Shown here one piece after another: positions 16,679-24,893 of a stretch of 64,000 nucleotides of DNA. The translations under genes were made by a program, and so were the position numbers. The stretch's first letter is position 1, and each line of letters opens with the position of its first letter. A model generated the notes under the pieces. It did no database searches. It saw only the letters and a program-made list of their open reading frames with translations, and was not told the origin of the DNA. The stretch covers positions 1-64,000 of the forward strand of contig NZ_NFJP01000014.1 in assembly GCF_002159915.1 (NCBI RefSeq), in the 5' to 3' direction. Source of the DNA: Gordonibacter sp. An230. Its GTDB lineage: Bacteria > Actinomycetota > Coriobacteriia > Coriobacteriales > Eggerthellaceae.

Positions 16679-17220
16679 CAGAATACCTCCTGCATGGCGC
16701 GCTCGAGGTGCGCCTCGCCGCGCGGGATCGCCTCCGCGTAGTCCTGCAGCCTGTATATGTCCAGCCGCTCCGACCGCCTGCGGAACGAGGCGACGGCCTC
16801 CCTGTAGAGGTCGTAGGGCAACTTGTTGCGCGAGCGCATGAGCTCGAGGAGCATGCGCTCGGGGTCGTAGGCGGCCAGCTCGGTCCCGTCCACCGAGACG
16901 GTCGACCTCCCGACGCCCAGCCACTCCTCCGGAATGAAGTGCTGGCGCACGGCGGCGTCGCGGATCTTGGTCCCCCCGCGCTTCGTGGCCAGGTCGATCC
17001 GGTCGGGCGGCGCGGTCACGAGGCCGTGGGCGTAGAGGGCGGTCTGCCCGGTCAGGATGCCGCCGGGGTACCGCTTCGCGATCACGGCGAGGGCGTCCTC
17101 GTCCCTGCTGGTCGAGTACATCCCCCGGCCGACGGGGTGGAGCGCCCCTTCCGACACCGCCTTCCGAACGCGGTACCTGCTCCCGAGCTCCGCGAGCGCC
17201 TCCCGGTAGGTGATTACCAC
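16678..17220 (-). CDS. abiEi: AbiEi-type antitoxin and repressor
   Basis: The protein has 180 aa from GTG 17220, with AAGGAGG 6 bases upstream. The N-terminal winged helix is ALAELGSRYRVRKAVSEG, followed by a segment typical of AbiEi, including GQTALYAHGL and RQHFIPEEWLG. It neutralises the AbiEii toxin and represses its own operon by binding inverted repeats in the promoter. A fitting inverted repeat is at 17239-17280. The stop overlaps the toxin start, giving tight co-translation. Confidence 0.88.
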   Translation of the reverse strand: MVITYREALAELGSRYRVRKAVSEGALHPVGRGMYSTSRDEDALAVIAKRYPGGILTGQTALYAHGLVTAPPDRIDLATKRGGTKIRDAAVRQHFIPEEWLGVGRSTVSVDGTELAAYDPERMLLELMRSRNKLPYDLYREAVASFRRRSERLDIYRLQDYAEAIPRGEAHLERAMQEVF

Positions 17221-17238
17221 GCTGTTCCTCCTTGAAAA

Positions 17239-17280
17239 CCACAAGAGCCTACATCTGATGATAATTGTAGGTCTTTGTGG
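17239..17280. promoter_or_regulatory. Inverted-repeat operator upstream of abiEi
   Basis: Arms 17239-17253 (CCACAAGAGCCTACA) and 17266-17280 (TGTAGGTCTTTGTGG) pair at 13 of 15 positions around a 12-bp AT-rich spacer. They sit 19 bp upstream of the antitoxin start, where AbiEi autoregulation is known to act in other systems. Confidence 0.7.
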
Positions 17281-17324
17281 CTTTTCTGGGAAGCCCGGCA
17301 TCCCGCCCGGGCGCCGGGGCGGCC

Positions 17325-17771
17325 TCACGCGCCCCTCGTCATGACGGTGATCCGGCTCCTGTCGATGGCGATGGGCGCGCCCGCCCCGCGCTGGATCTCC
17401 AGGAGCTCGGCGGCCGAGGAGACCGTGACCCGCCACTCCTCGACCCAGGCGGCGCGGCCGTCGCGCACGACCTCGCGCTCGTCGGTCTTGTGCGTGAGCG
17501 GGGAGAGGTCCTTGAGGAGCTTGCGCTGCTCGTGCCGCTTCCACCCGAGCTCGGGCACTGTCACCTCGTCGGGGTTGGCGAACCCGCTCTCCAGCTCGCG
17601 GCGGTAGTCCTCGAGCGCCCGCCCCGCGTCCGACTTGGCGCCGCAGACCGTCCTCTTCGGGGATCGGATGTGCTTCCCCGTGGCGGGGCCTTTCCCCAGA
17701 TGGTGCCTTATCCTGCAGACCTCGCCCCGCTCGATCTCCCCGATCTCGCCGCAGCCTGTGACCTTCGGCAT
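17325..17771 (-). CDS. Integrase arm-binding-domain-like protein (possible integrase remnant)
   Basis: The protein has 148 aa from ATG 17771, with GGAGAAAAGGGGG upstream. Residues about 18-62 (CRIRHHLGKGPATGK, then about 25 residues ending in ALEDYRRELESG) follow the pattern of the arm-DNA-binding domain at the start of the prophage integrase at 57759 (CRKWRLVVSLGKDPHTGK). The remaining 85 residues show no catalytic motifs. It lies where element 2's integrase would be expected, 227 bp from att copy 3. It could be a truncated integrase whose tail was replaced, or a small accessory binding protein. Confidence 0.5.
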   Translation of the reverse strand: MPKVTGCGEIGEIERGEVCRIRHHLGKGPATGKHIRSPKRTVCGAKSDAGRALEDYRRELESGFANPDEVTVPELGWKRHEQRKLLKDLSPLTHKTDEREVVRDGRAAWVEEWRVTVSSAAELLEIQRGAGAPIAIDRSRITVMTRGA

Positions 17772-17926
17772 GGCCGCCCCCTTTTCTCCTGCGTGTTCCG
17801 CGCGGCCCTGTCCGTCGGGGCCCCTCGGAACCCCTCCTCGGCGCGAATTGTATCAGGGGGGGGGGTTGTTAGACGGGGTGAACGGAATAAGGGGGGTCGG
17901 GGGGATTTTGCCGAACTACGCGGTTT

Positions 17927-17970
17927 CGTGCAATTGCACGCAGATTGTGGAAATTGACACACATCCACAA
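17927..17970. other. Palindrome and inverted repeat next to att copy 3
   Basis: CGTGCAATTGCACG (17927-17940) is a perfect 14-bp palindrome. TTGTGGA (17945-17951) and TCCACAA (17964-17970) form inverted arms. They lie 28-70 bp before the att core and may bind recombination proteins. The rest of 17772-17926 has no gene. Confidence 0.4.
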
Positions 17971-17997
17971 ATGACCAAACTGTATTACTTGTTTAGT

Positions 17998-18105
17998 CGC
18001 TCATAACCCGGAGGTCGTAGGTTCAAATCCTGCCCCCGCGACCAAAATTTATCGCCTGAACTGGTAAAACAGTTCAGGCGTTTTCTTTTATCTGCCGCCG
18101 AAAAC
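17998..18105 (+). repeat. att copy 3: tRNA-fMet 3' half plus terminator
   Basis: It is identical to 157-264 except for two bases. It includes the anticodon loop, T-arm, CCA and the terminator stem (18053-18062/18071-18080). It bounds the right side of the tandem array. What follows is either chromosome or a further element. Confidence 0.88.
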
Positions 18106-18113
18106 GAGCAAGC

Positions 18114-18137
18114 GTGTAGGTATCCGTGTATGTATCG
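18114..18137. repeat. Tandem 12-mers after att copy 3
   Basis: GTGTAGGTATCC (18114-18125) and GTGTATGTATCG (18126-18137) match at 10 of 12 positions. Their unit length and position match the arm repeats after att copy 1, although the sequence differs, so they could serve another integrase. Confidence 0.4.
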
Positions 18138-18209
18138 GCGAAAAGCGAGAATGTTGGCATATAAGCCTGGAAAGATTGGCTGAGCTGTCTTAAACAAGCT
18201 TTTGGCGGT

Positions 18210-18470
18210 TCAATCTGAGGTGTTCGAGTCTTTGGTTGGAAGGACGTCGAATTCGAAAAGCTCCGGGAAGCTAACACCGTAGAGCCTCGTCATCGCATGA
18301 AGAGTGCTGAGCTTCGGCGCACGCTTGCCCTGCTCGATGTAGCCAACAGACACCCGGTCCATTCCCAGAATTTCACCCGTTCGCTCCTGCGAAAGGCCGC
18401 ACTCCTTGCGTCGCGCCTGGAGATGCCTGCCGAGCCTTCTTTTAAATATGTAAAAGTCTTCGTTTTCCAT
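18210..18470 (-). CDS. XRE-family regulator paired with surface-protein gene
   Basis: The protein has 86 aa, almost entirely one Cro/C1 helix-turn-helix (ECGLSQERTGEILGMDRVSV, then YIEQGKRAPKLSTLHAM). It is divergent from the LPXTG gene at 18599, with an inverted repeat at 18481-18495 between them, so it likely controls expression of that surface protein and of itself. A decayed relative lies at 20251-20451, and element 1 has the same regulator-plus-surface-gene layout. Confidence 0.85.
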   Translation of the reverse strand: MENEDFYIFKRRLGRHLQARRKECGLSQERTGEILGMDRVSVGYIEQGKRAPKLSTLHAMTRLYGVSFPELFEFDVLPTKDSNTSD

Positions 18471-18480
18471 GACGGAAACG

Positions 18481-18546
18481 CTAACTGCGAGTTAGCACAA
18501 AATCCACAAACAGAGAGTTTGCAATAAAGAAAAGATGGCATAAAAT
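18481..18546 (+). promoter_or_regulatory. Operator and promoter of the LPXTG gene
   Basis: CTAACT-GCG-AGTTAG (18481-18495) is a perfect inverted repeat. TTGCAA (18519-18524), a 16-bp spacer and TAAAAT (18541-18546) form the promoter. The operator is 24 bp upstream of the -35 and 11 bp from the XRE start, which suits autoregulation. Confidence 0.6.
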
Positions 18547-18598
18547 GAAAACTATAAGTTTGCTTATCAATCGATCTATCTACCGAAAAGGAGAGCAC

Positions 18599-20188
18599 GT
18601 GGAAAGACAGATGAGGGGGTTCAAGTTGCTATTATCAGGCGCTCTTGTCGCGGTGTTGGCGCTTGGCTCGATCGTTCCGATGGCACCTGCTTATGCCGAT
18701 GAGGCGGTTGCTATCGCTGCGGCGCCGGAGGTACGTGGTGACGCCGAGGGCGGAGACGGCAGCAACGAGAGCTGTGAGCACCTTGCCGGTGAGTGGCAGG
18801 CGATGCTCGTTAACAGCAAGACAAACGAGGTCGATGAGTTTTTCGCAATCAATCTCGTCGGTGATGCAAACGCCAAGCTTCGTATCAATCCGGATAATGC
18901 GGCTGCGCCCTCTCTGAGCCTTTCCGAAGGCACGCTTATCGTCGAGGGCGGTTTGGGAATCGACTGGAGCAACGACGCGTATCTCGGGCCTTATGGGTGG
19001 GTCAGCGGCTACCAAATGGGCAATATTCCCTTGCGTGTTCCCGAGGGGAAGAAGCTCGCCTCCCTCACGTTGACCATCATCTCGGTCGACGAGAGCGGGT
19101 ACGTCTCGAGGGCGGTGCTCACCCCGGTGTACGCGCTGTCTGACACCGTCGGTGCCGTTGTGACCGACAAGAACGCCCCGATGGACATCCCGTTGCTCAA
19201 CCCGACCACCGGAGAGCCCGATGACATCTTCTCCGCCACTGGCATCCTGGACGGCGCAAACGTGCCCGAGGGTGCGCACGTCTACCTGGCGCCGGGTGTG
19301 CGCGGCGACTGGATGGAGGACGGCGTCATCACCGTTGCAACGTTTGCCTGCAGTCTCGTGGTGAACGGCCAGACGGTGACGGACGATTTCGGCACGATTA
19401 CGCTGACCATTCCCGCTTGCTTCGATAAGCAGCTGGCCGACGGTAAGGTTCGCACGGTGACTGTGGAGACCTCCGAGGGTGAGAAGTGGAGCGATTCCAT
19501 CAAGATGACCGAGGACGCGACCCTCACTGCGACCATGACAAAATATGGGTCCGAACTCGGCAGGTTCGAGGTTACGGTAGCTGTTGGTGACGTGGTCGAT
19601 GACGGCTCGCAGGGCGGCGCCCCCGCCCCGCAGCCTCCGACCGTCGAGGCCCCGGCCGTCTCCGGCGGCACGGGCATCACGGCCTCCGGCGCGCTCTCCG
19701 GCGCGAACATCCCCGAGGGCGCCCAGGTCGCGCTGAGCGCGGCCGAGCTCTCCGCGGGCGACGCCGACTACGACAGGCTCGTCGCGGCCATGGGCGCGGG
19801 CGAGCTCGCGGGAGTGTACGAGGTCTCGATGTTCGTGAACGGCTCCGAGGTCCACGACGGCTTCGGCGAGCTGACGCTCACCATGCCCGTCGATGAGGCA
19901 TATAACGGACATTGGGTGACCGTTTGGCACCTCCATGCGGACGGCTCCATCACCTCCGAGCGCGTTGTCGCCGAGAATGGCGGCGTGACCTTCACGGTGT
20001 CCGATCTCTCCACCTTTGCGTTAGAAATCGGCGAGCTTGCGGAGGACGGCGGTTCCGAGGTATCGACTGAGGACAAACTCCCCCAGACGGGAGACTCCAC
20101 TGCGATCCTTGGCATTCTTGCTGTTTCCGGTGCGGCGCTGTCCGGTGCGGGCGCATTCATTTCACGCCGTAAGAACGGTATTCGCTAA
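18599..20188 (+). CDS. LPXTG cell-wall-anchored surface protein
   Basis: The protein has 529 aa from GTG 18599, with AAAAGGAGA directly upstream. An in-frame ATG at 18545 overlaps the -10 element and is rejected. A signal peptide (about 6-35, ending APAYADEA) leads into repeated beta-type domains. Segments such as GILDGANVPEGAHVYL and GALSGANIPEGAQVAL, and the pair VNGQTVTDDFGTITLTIP and VNGSEVHDGFGELTLTMP, show two related repeats. The C-terminus has LPQTGDS, a hydrophobic helix and RRKNGIR, so sortase should attach it to peptidoglycan. A degenerate paralogue lies at 59783-60384. It is probably an adhesin. The ligand is unknown. Confidence 0.88.
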   Translation: MERQMRGFKLLLSGALVAVLALGSIVPMAPAYADEAVAIAAAPEVRGDAEGGDGSNESCEHLAGEWQAMLVNSKTNEVDEFFAINLVGDANAKLRINPDNAAAPSLSLSEGTLIVEGGLGIDWSNDAYLGPYGWVSGYQMGNIPLRVPEGKKLASLTLTIISVDESGYVSRAVLTPVYALSDTVGAVVTDKNAPMDIPLLNPTTGEPDDIFSATGILDGANVPEGAHVYLAPGVRGDWMEDGVITVATFACSLVVNGQTVTDDFGTITLTIPACFDKQLADGKVRTVTVETSEGEKWSDSIKMTEDATLTATMTKYGSELGRFEVTVAVGDVVDDGSQGGAPAPQPPTVEAPAVSGGTGITASGALSGANIPEGAQVALSAAELSAGDADYDRLVAAMGAGELAGVYEVSMFVNGSEVHDGFGELTLTMPVDEAYNGHWVTVWHLHADGSITSERVVAENGGVTFTVSDLSTFALEIGELAEDGGSEVSTEDKLPQTGDSTAILGILAVSGAALSGAGAFISRRKNGIR

Positions 20189-20216
20189 GTCAACAGCCTA
20201 TCTATCGAAGCGGAAA

Positions 20217-20250
20217 CGGAAGGCGCGGCCCGATCAGGCCGCGCCTTCCG
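20217..20250 (+). terminator. Hairpin after the LPXTG gene
   Basis: A perfect 14-bp stem (CGGAAGGCGCGGCC and its complement) has a 6-nt loop. The T tract is poor (TTC), so termination strength is uncertain. Confidence 0.55.
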
Positions 20251-20451
20251 TTCGGGCGCCCTACCGGCAAGTTGTATGGGCGGGTTCAGAACCTTCGCCC
20301 GATGGCCGCAGCGAATCGAGAGAAGCGGGCGCGTAGGAGCGCTGAGCTCCGGAGTGCGCTTGCCTTGCCTGGCATGAATCGCGGTTGTGCGATCCATGCC
20401 AGGCATCTTGCTTGCGCGTTCTTGCGAATGGGCGCATACCTTGTGCCGCAC
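20251..20451 (-). pseudogene. Decayed XRE regulator remnant
   Basis: Reading leftward from 20451, VCAHSQERASKMPGMDRTTA then RQGKRTPELSA lines up with ECGLSQERTGEILGMDRVSV then EQGKRAPKLST of the intact gene at 18210. The recognition helix and downstream part are degenerate and no sensible start remains. It marks an earlier duplicate of the regulator-surface-gene module. Confidence 0.65.
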
Positions 20452-20514
20452 CTATGCGCACGGGCGTCTCCTCGTGTCTGAGCTCCCTGTGGCTGGCCTT
20501 GTCAAGAACGTCCG

Positions 20515-21015
20515 CCAGCGTGCGGCTGCCGACAGCTGCACGCTGGCGAGTGCGAGGCGCCTTTTGAGGAAGGCCTTCGAGGTCTTGCCGAGCACGTCTG
20601 TGAGCAAGCGCCTGTGCTCGGGGAGCACCCGATCGAGCGCGACGATGACCCGGCGTTTCAGGTTGACCCGCTTTCGGTCGTGGATTGGCCGAGCCTTGTC
20701 GCCTGCCGAAGCGAGAAAAGCCTCTCGTTGGCGAGCCTACTCGGAGCGAAGTCCCCGTAGCGCGGTGTCCCAGCGATGAAGGTGGAGCCGACGACGTCGA
20801 TCTCTACCTCGACGAGGTTTTGAGGCGGCTCATGGCGTCGGTGCACGGTAAATTGGCGATCACGACGAAGCCTCGCTCCTTCAGGTGCGGAGGCAGGCCA
20901 TCCGGTAGCGGCTGGTGGCCTCCATGTCGACGAGGATGCCGGACTCGTCATCGGAGAGTGCGTCCAGGTGCATGACGCGCTTCTCGAATCCCGACGGGGA
21001 GTTATCGAGCGCCAT
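20515..21015 (-). pseudogene. IS110-family transposase remnant
   Basis: Three minus-strand frames together recover an IS110-type protein: SGILVDMEATSRYR, then HLKERGFVVIAN, then RYGDFAPSRLANERLFSLRQ, then LKRRVIVALDRVLPEH with LLTDVLGKTSKAFLKR. At least two frameshifts are needed. The first about 40 residues, including the start of the DEDD region, and the C-terminal serine-containing domain are missing. It is an inactive fragment, consistent with repeated rearrangement of this surface locus. Confidence 0.75.
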
Positions 21016-21170
21016 GGGCTAAGAGGGCGAGCGCTCACGTTCATCCATGGCGTCGACCGGGAATGCCGACGGGCTATTCAGAATCCTTTCGTTTCTTTCG
21101 TGCCCTAAAGGATAAGCTGGCGTGCAGCAGGTTTGAGCTTAAGCATCGGGCGGCATGTCGGCATCGGCTG

Positions 21171-21212
21171 ATACAAAAAGCAAGGCGGCCGCTTTCGCAG
21201 ACCGCCTTGCTT
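21171..21212 (-). terminator. Terminator of the BspA-like gene
   Basis: Read on the minus strand, an 11-bp perfect stem AAGCAAGGCGG/CCGCCTTGCTT (21178-21188/21202-21212) is followed by TTTTTGTAT, 35 bp after the gene's stop. The 21016-21170 segment has no gene. Confidence 0.85.
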
Positions 21213-21246
21213 TCGGAGATAGGGTTTCTGGCTTCCCGCTCGTGCG

Positions 21247-24222
21247 CTATCGCTTGCTCCTGCGTGTTGCTGCTGCGACGCTCAGGGCGACGACGGCACC
21301 GCTTGCCAGCGCAGACATCGCCGCTGCCGTTGCCGTATCGCCAGCAGAGGGCAGCGCTTGCGTATCGTTTGGTTGCTGGGGTAGAGGCTGGGGTTGCTGG
21401 GGCTGGCTGTCGGTGGCGGGAGGGGTGATGCCGCTCGGGGCGGTGACGGTGAGCGGCGCGCTCTCCAGGGAGGCGAAGCTGCCGCTCTCGTCGGAGGCCT
21501 TGAGGCGGAACGCGTAAGTCCCCGGATCAAGCTGCGCCACCCATGCGCCTTCCGCGTCCTGCGTGAGCGGGGCCGGCCCCCACGAGGCGGCCCCGCGCGC
21601 GGGCGCCTGCCCGGACGTCGCCGCCATCTCGTAGAGGCCGGCGGCCGCGGCCGCCGGGTCGAACCCGGCGATCACGCCTTGCTGGCCGGGCTCGGAGGGC
21701 TGCGACGCGACTCGGAGCTCCACGGAGGGGCGCGACGGCACCCGGATCTCCTTGGCGTAGCCGTTGTGGTTGTCGTCCCCCCGGATGGAGAGGGCGACCG
21801 CATGCTCCTCGCCCGGCGCGCTCCACGCCGGGGCGTCCAGGGCTTCGGTCAGGCTGACGGTCGCGCTCCCCGTGCCGGCCGCGACCTCGAGCGACACCCC
21901 GTCGGCCGTCGCCTCAACCGAGCCCGCGTCCTCGCCGGTCAAGACGATCAGCTCGTCCTGGTAGTCGATCGCGGGGTCGCCGACCTGGTAGTCGGCCTTG
22001 TCGACGACGAGCTCGACGACGACCTGGGCCCCGGAGTATTCGTGCTCGTCGTCTTCCGCGGGCGCCAAGGTGGCCCGCACCTCGTACGAGCCGGCGTTCG
22101 TCGGCAGGCCGGCCGTCCACTCCTCGCTAGGTTCCGCGCCGGCAGCCCGATGCTCGTAGCTCATCCTCTCCTCGTCGCCCTCGAGGGAGTTGCCCTGCCC
22201 GCGCGTGATGGTCGGCTTGAGCGTCACGGGATCGCCGGTGTACACCTTGCGAAGGTCGGAGGGGTCAAACTTGATGCCGCTCGGGGCGGTGACGGTGAGC
22301 GGCGCGCTCTCCAGGGAGGCGAAGCTGCCGCTCTCGTCGGAGGCCTTGAGGCGGAACGCGTAAGTCCCCGGATCAAGCTGCGCCACCCATGCGCCTTCCG
22401 CGTCCTGCGTGAGCGGGGCCGGCCCCCACGAGGCGGCCCCGCGCGCGGGCGCCTGCCCGGACGTCGCCGCCATCTCGTAGAGGCCGGCGGCCGCGGCCGC
22501 CGGGTCGAACCCGGCGATCACGCCTTGCTGGCCGGGCTCGGAGGGCTGCGACGCGACTCGGAGCTCCACGGAGGGGCGCGACGGCACCCGGATCTCCTTG
22601 GCGTAGCCGTTGTGGTTGTCGTCCCCCCGGATGGAGAGGGCGACCGCATGCTCCTCGCCCGGCGCGCTCCACGCCGGGGCGTCCAGGGCTTCGGTCAGGC
22701 TGACGGTCGCGCTCCCCGTGCCGGCCGCGACCTCGAGCGACACCCCGTCGGCCGTCGCCTCAACCGAGCCCGCGTCCTCGCCGGTCAAGACGATCAGCTC
22801 GTCCTGGTAGTCGATCGCGGGGTCGCCGACCTGGTAGTCGGCCTTGTCGACGACGAGCTCGACGACGACCTGGGCCCCGGAGTATTCGTGCTCGTCGTCT
22901 TCCGCGGGCGCCAAGGTGGCCCGCACCTCGTACGAGCCGGCGTTCGTCGGCAGGCCGGCCGTCCACTCCTCGCTAGGTTCCGCGCCGGCAGCCCGATGCT
23001 CGTAGCTCATCCTCTCCTCGTCGCCCTCGAGGGAGTTGCCCTGCCCGCGCGTGATGGTCGGCTTGAGCGTCACGGGATCGCCGGTGTACACCTTGCGAAG
23101 GTCGGAGGGGTCAAACTTGATGCCGCTCGGGGCGGTGGGTTTCGAATTTGTTTTGAAGGTTGCGTTCAGCGTGCCGCCGTCGCGCCATATCCGGATTGGA
23201 CCGGAGCCTTGCGTTCCTTCGGGGTTTTCATACTCAATAGGAGTGTTTTCATCGACCACAAATTCCCCTATGACGCTCGTCCAGGGGACGCTTGCGGTGT
23301 ATTCGGTTTCATAGTCTGCCGTTTCGTCAGGGTCTGCTGGAGTCGGCTTCCAGGTGAGTCCCGTCGGCACGTAAAATTTCTGTGCCTTATCGGCGTTGTC
23401 TGAACCTTGCATGTAAAACAACGCCTCGACCATTATATTGCCCTCCTTAGGCAGCTTTTCCCCTGCACGGGGGGAGGCGAAAGACAGTCCGAGAGTTTTA
23501 AGAGGGGTTCTTTTTATGAGCTTGTACCTGCCGGAGACTTCGCCATCGTCCTCGGCTCTCGGCAAGCTGTGATGAAGGGTGATGCTTGCATCCTGCGCGC
23601 TTTGGTACACCCATACTCCATCGATTTTGAGGAAATCGTCATCGGCATCAAATATGTCGTTCGTGAAGTACAGGCTATCGCTGTTAAAAGATATCGCAGT
23701 CAGGTTGTTGCATCCGGAGAACATCTCTTCCATGTTGGGCGCTTCCGCGTCTGCTCCGATTGACATGTTGCCAAGATCGACTTCCCATAACTTCGCGCAG
23801 TCCTTGAACATGCGCGAAACATTTGTCGGTTTGACGGGGTTGTCTGACCAGTCAGGATCGAAAATCGTGACGGATTCCAGCTGCGAGCAGCCCTCAAACA
23901 TGGAACTGCAGTTCGCAGTACCCGTCATGTTCAATTGGGTGAGGTTGTCGACCTTGGTGAGCTTGGGACAGTTCTTGAAAAGTCCCGACATGTCATTCAC
24001 GTGGGCAGAGTTCCAGCCTTCGCAATCAACGTCCAGCAGGTTTGGGCAGTCTGCAAACCATTCGCTCACAGAGGTGACGTATCCTCCGGAATAGCCCGGT
24101 TTCAGATCATCGAATTTAATATGCTCGACCACACTCGATATTGGTGGCTGCCCATTTTGGGAGTGCTTCCAAGGAGCTGCTGAGGGGTCGGAGTTGTTAT
24201 CCCCTACGTGCTGGGAAAACAC
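21247..24222 (-). pseudogene. BspA-like LRR surface protein, 5'-truncated
   Basis: There are 991 codons from a GTG at 24222 that has no good ribosome site. A TAG lies just upstream in frame and there is no signal peptide. The N-terminal about 190 residues are BspA/DUF285-type repeats (MSGLFKNCPKLTKVDNL, MFEGCSQLESVTIFDP, MFSGCNNLTAISF). Two identical 282-aa blocks follow (from APSGIKFDPSDLRKVYTGDP), each with sugar- or Ig-like beta strands. The C-terminus has a Pro/Gln-rich wall spanner, the sorting-like LPSAG, a hydrophobic helix and RRSKR. The missing signal-peptide end is probably the fragment at 59127-59465, across the prophage. Confidence 0.75.
21431..23122. repeat. Perfect 846-bp tandem duplication
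   Basis: 21431-22276 is repeated at 22277-23122, with a short third start at 23123-23137. The spacing is exactly 846 bp (282 codons) and I found no difference between copies. It keeps the reading frame and lengthens the surface protein. Confidence 0.9.
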
Positions 24223-24376
24223 TCCAACCCACTATACAACAAAACCGCAGGTAAAACCGCAAATCGCCCTTCACTTCGCACCGAAAGAAAACGCTCCATC
24301 GGGGATTCCTCTTGACAGAATTCTTTACTGCCAAGAGCCCCCGAGGGGCACGGTAGCGAAGAAGGGAAGATCCAAC

Positions 24377-24688
24377 ATGACGAACGATACCAAGTGGGAA
24401 GAGCTTCGGCAAGCCGAGGAAATGGCTTACTTCAAGGCGGATATCTGCCTGTACTCGCCCGAGAGCTACAGCCTGGACGAGAAGAAGGAGATCTGCAATG
24501 AGATGATGGCCACCAGCAAGGCCACGCTCGATGCGATGCGCGAGGACTTCCAGAGCTGCCCGCCCGAGTTCCGCGCCAAGCTGCTTGACATGCTGTGCCA
24601 GTCTGATGTTGAGACTCCGGAATGGTGGTGGCAGGTGCTCGTGGGTGACGGAGATCCGCTGTACCGCGAGCTGGAGCCGCTCAGCTAG
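24377..24688 (+). CDS. Small hypothetical protein beside prophage left end
   Basis: The protein has 103 aa; GAAGGGAA lies 6-8 bases before ATG 24377. It is acidic and helical with a C-terminal aromatic stretch (PEWWWQVLVGDGDPLYREL) and no signal or membrane segment. It diverges from the truncated BspA gene and converges on the phage lysis genes, so it may be a prophage moron or a host gene at the boundary. Upstream, TTGACA at 24313-24318 has no clear -10 partner. Confidence 0.55.
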   Translation: MTNDTKWEELRQAEEMAYFKADICLYSPESYSLDEKKEICNEMMATSKATLDAMREDFQSCPPEFRAKLLDMLCQSDVETPEWWWQVLVGDGDPLYRELEPLS

Positions 24689-24710
24689 TCAGAACCCACA
24701 CAGCAAGCAA

Positions 24711-24742
24711 GAAGGCCGTCTATCATGCGATAGGCGGCCTTC
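24711..24742. terminator. Bidirectional hairpin between converging genes
   Basis: GAAGGCCGTCTA/TAGGCGGCCTTC form a 12-bp stem with two G-T-type pairs and an 8-nt loop, between the plus-strand gene ending at 24688 and the minus-strand lysis cassette ending at 24747. Confidence 0.6.
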
Positions 24743-24746
24743 CGCG

Positions 24747-24893
24747 TTACTTGTCCTCGTAAGCCCTCCGGATGTCGTCGTACATCTCGAAGAGCGGTAT
24801 GAGCGGCAGCAGGATAAGCATCAGCAGCAGGCTGGCCGCGATTCCCAGGAGCCAGCCCACCTGCTCGCTGAGCCACCGAAGCTTCGACCTCAT
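24747..24893 (-). CDS. Small single-span membrane protein in lysis cassette
   Basis: The protein has 48 aa and its ATG 24893 overlaps the endolysin stop as ATGA. Residues about 13-35 (GWLLGIAASLLLMLILLPLI) form one transmembrane helix, followed by an acidic tail ending in YEDK. Position and overlap suggest a lysis accessory such as a regulator of holin timing. No family is recognised. Confidence 0.55.
   Translation of the reverse strand: MRSKLRWLSEQVGWLLGIAASLLLMLILLPLIPLFEMYDDIRRAYEDK

Noticed and set aside
21431-23137. CRISPR-like repeat array
   Set aside because: The repeat unit is 846 bp and coding. No array of short repeats with spacers occurs anywhere in the window.
21394-23403. Long plus-strand open frame of 669 codons
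   Set aside because: It is antisense to the BspA-like gene, duplicated along with it, has arginine/glycine-rich noise composition and no ribosome site.
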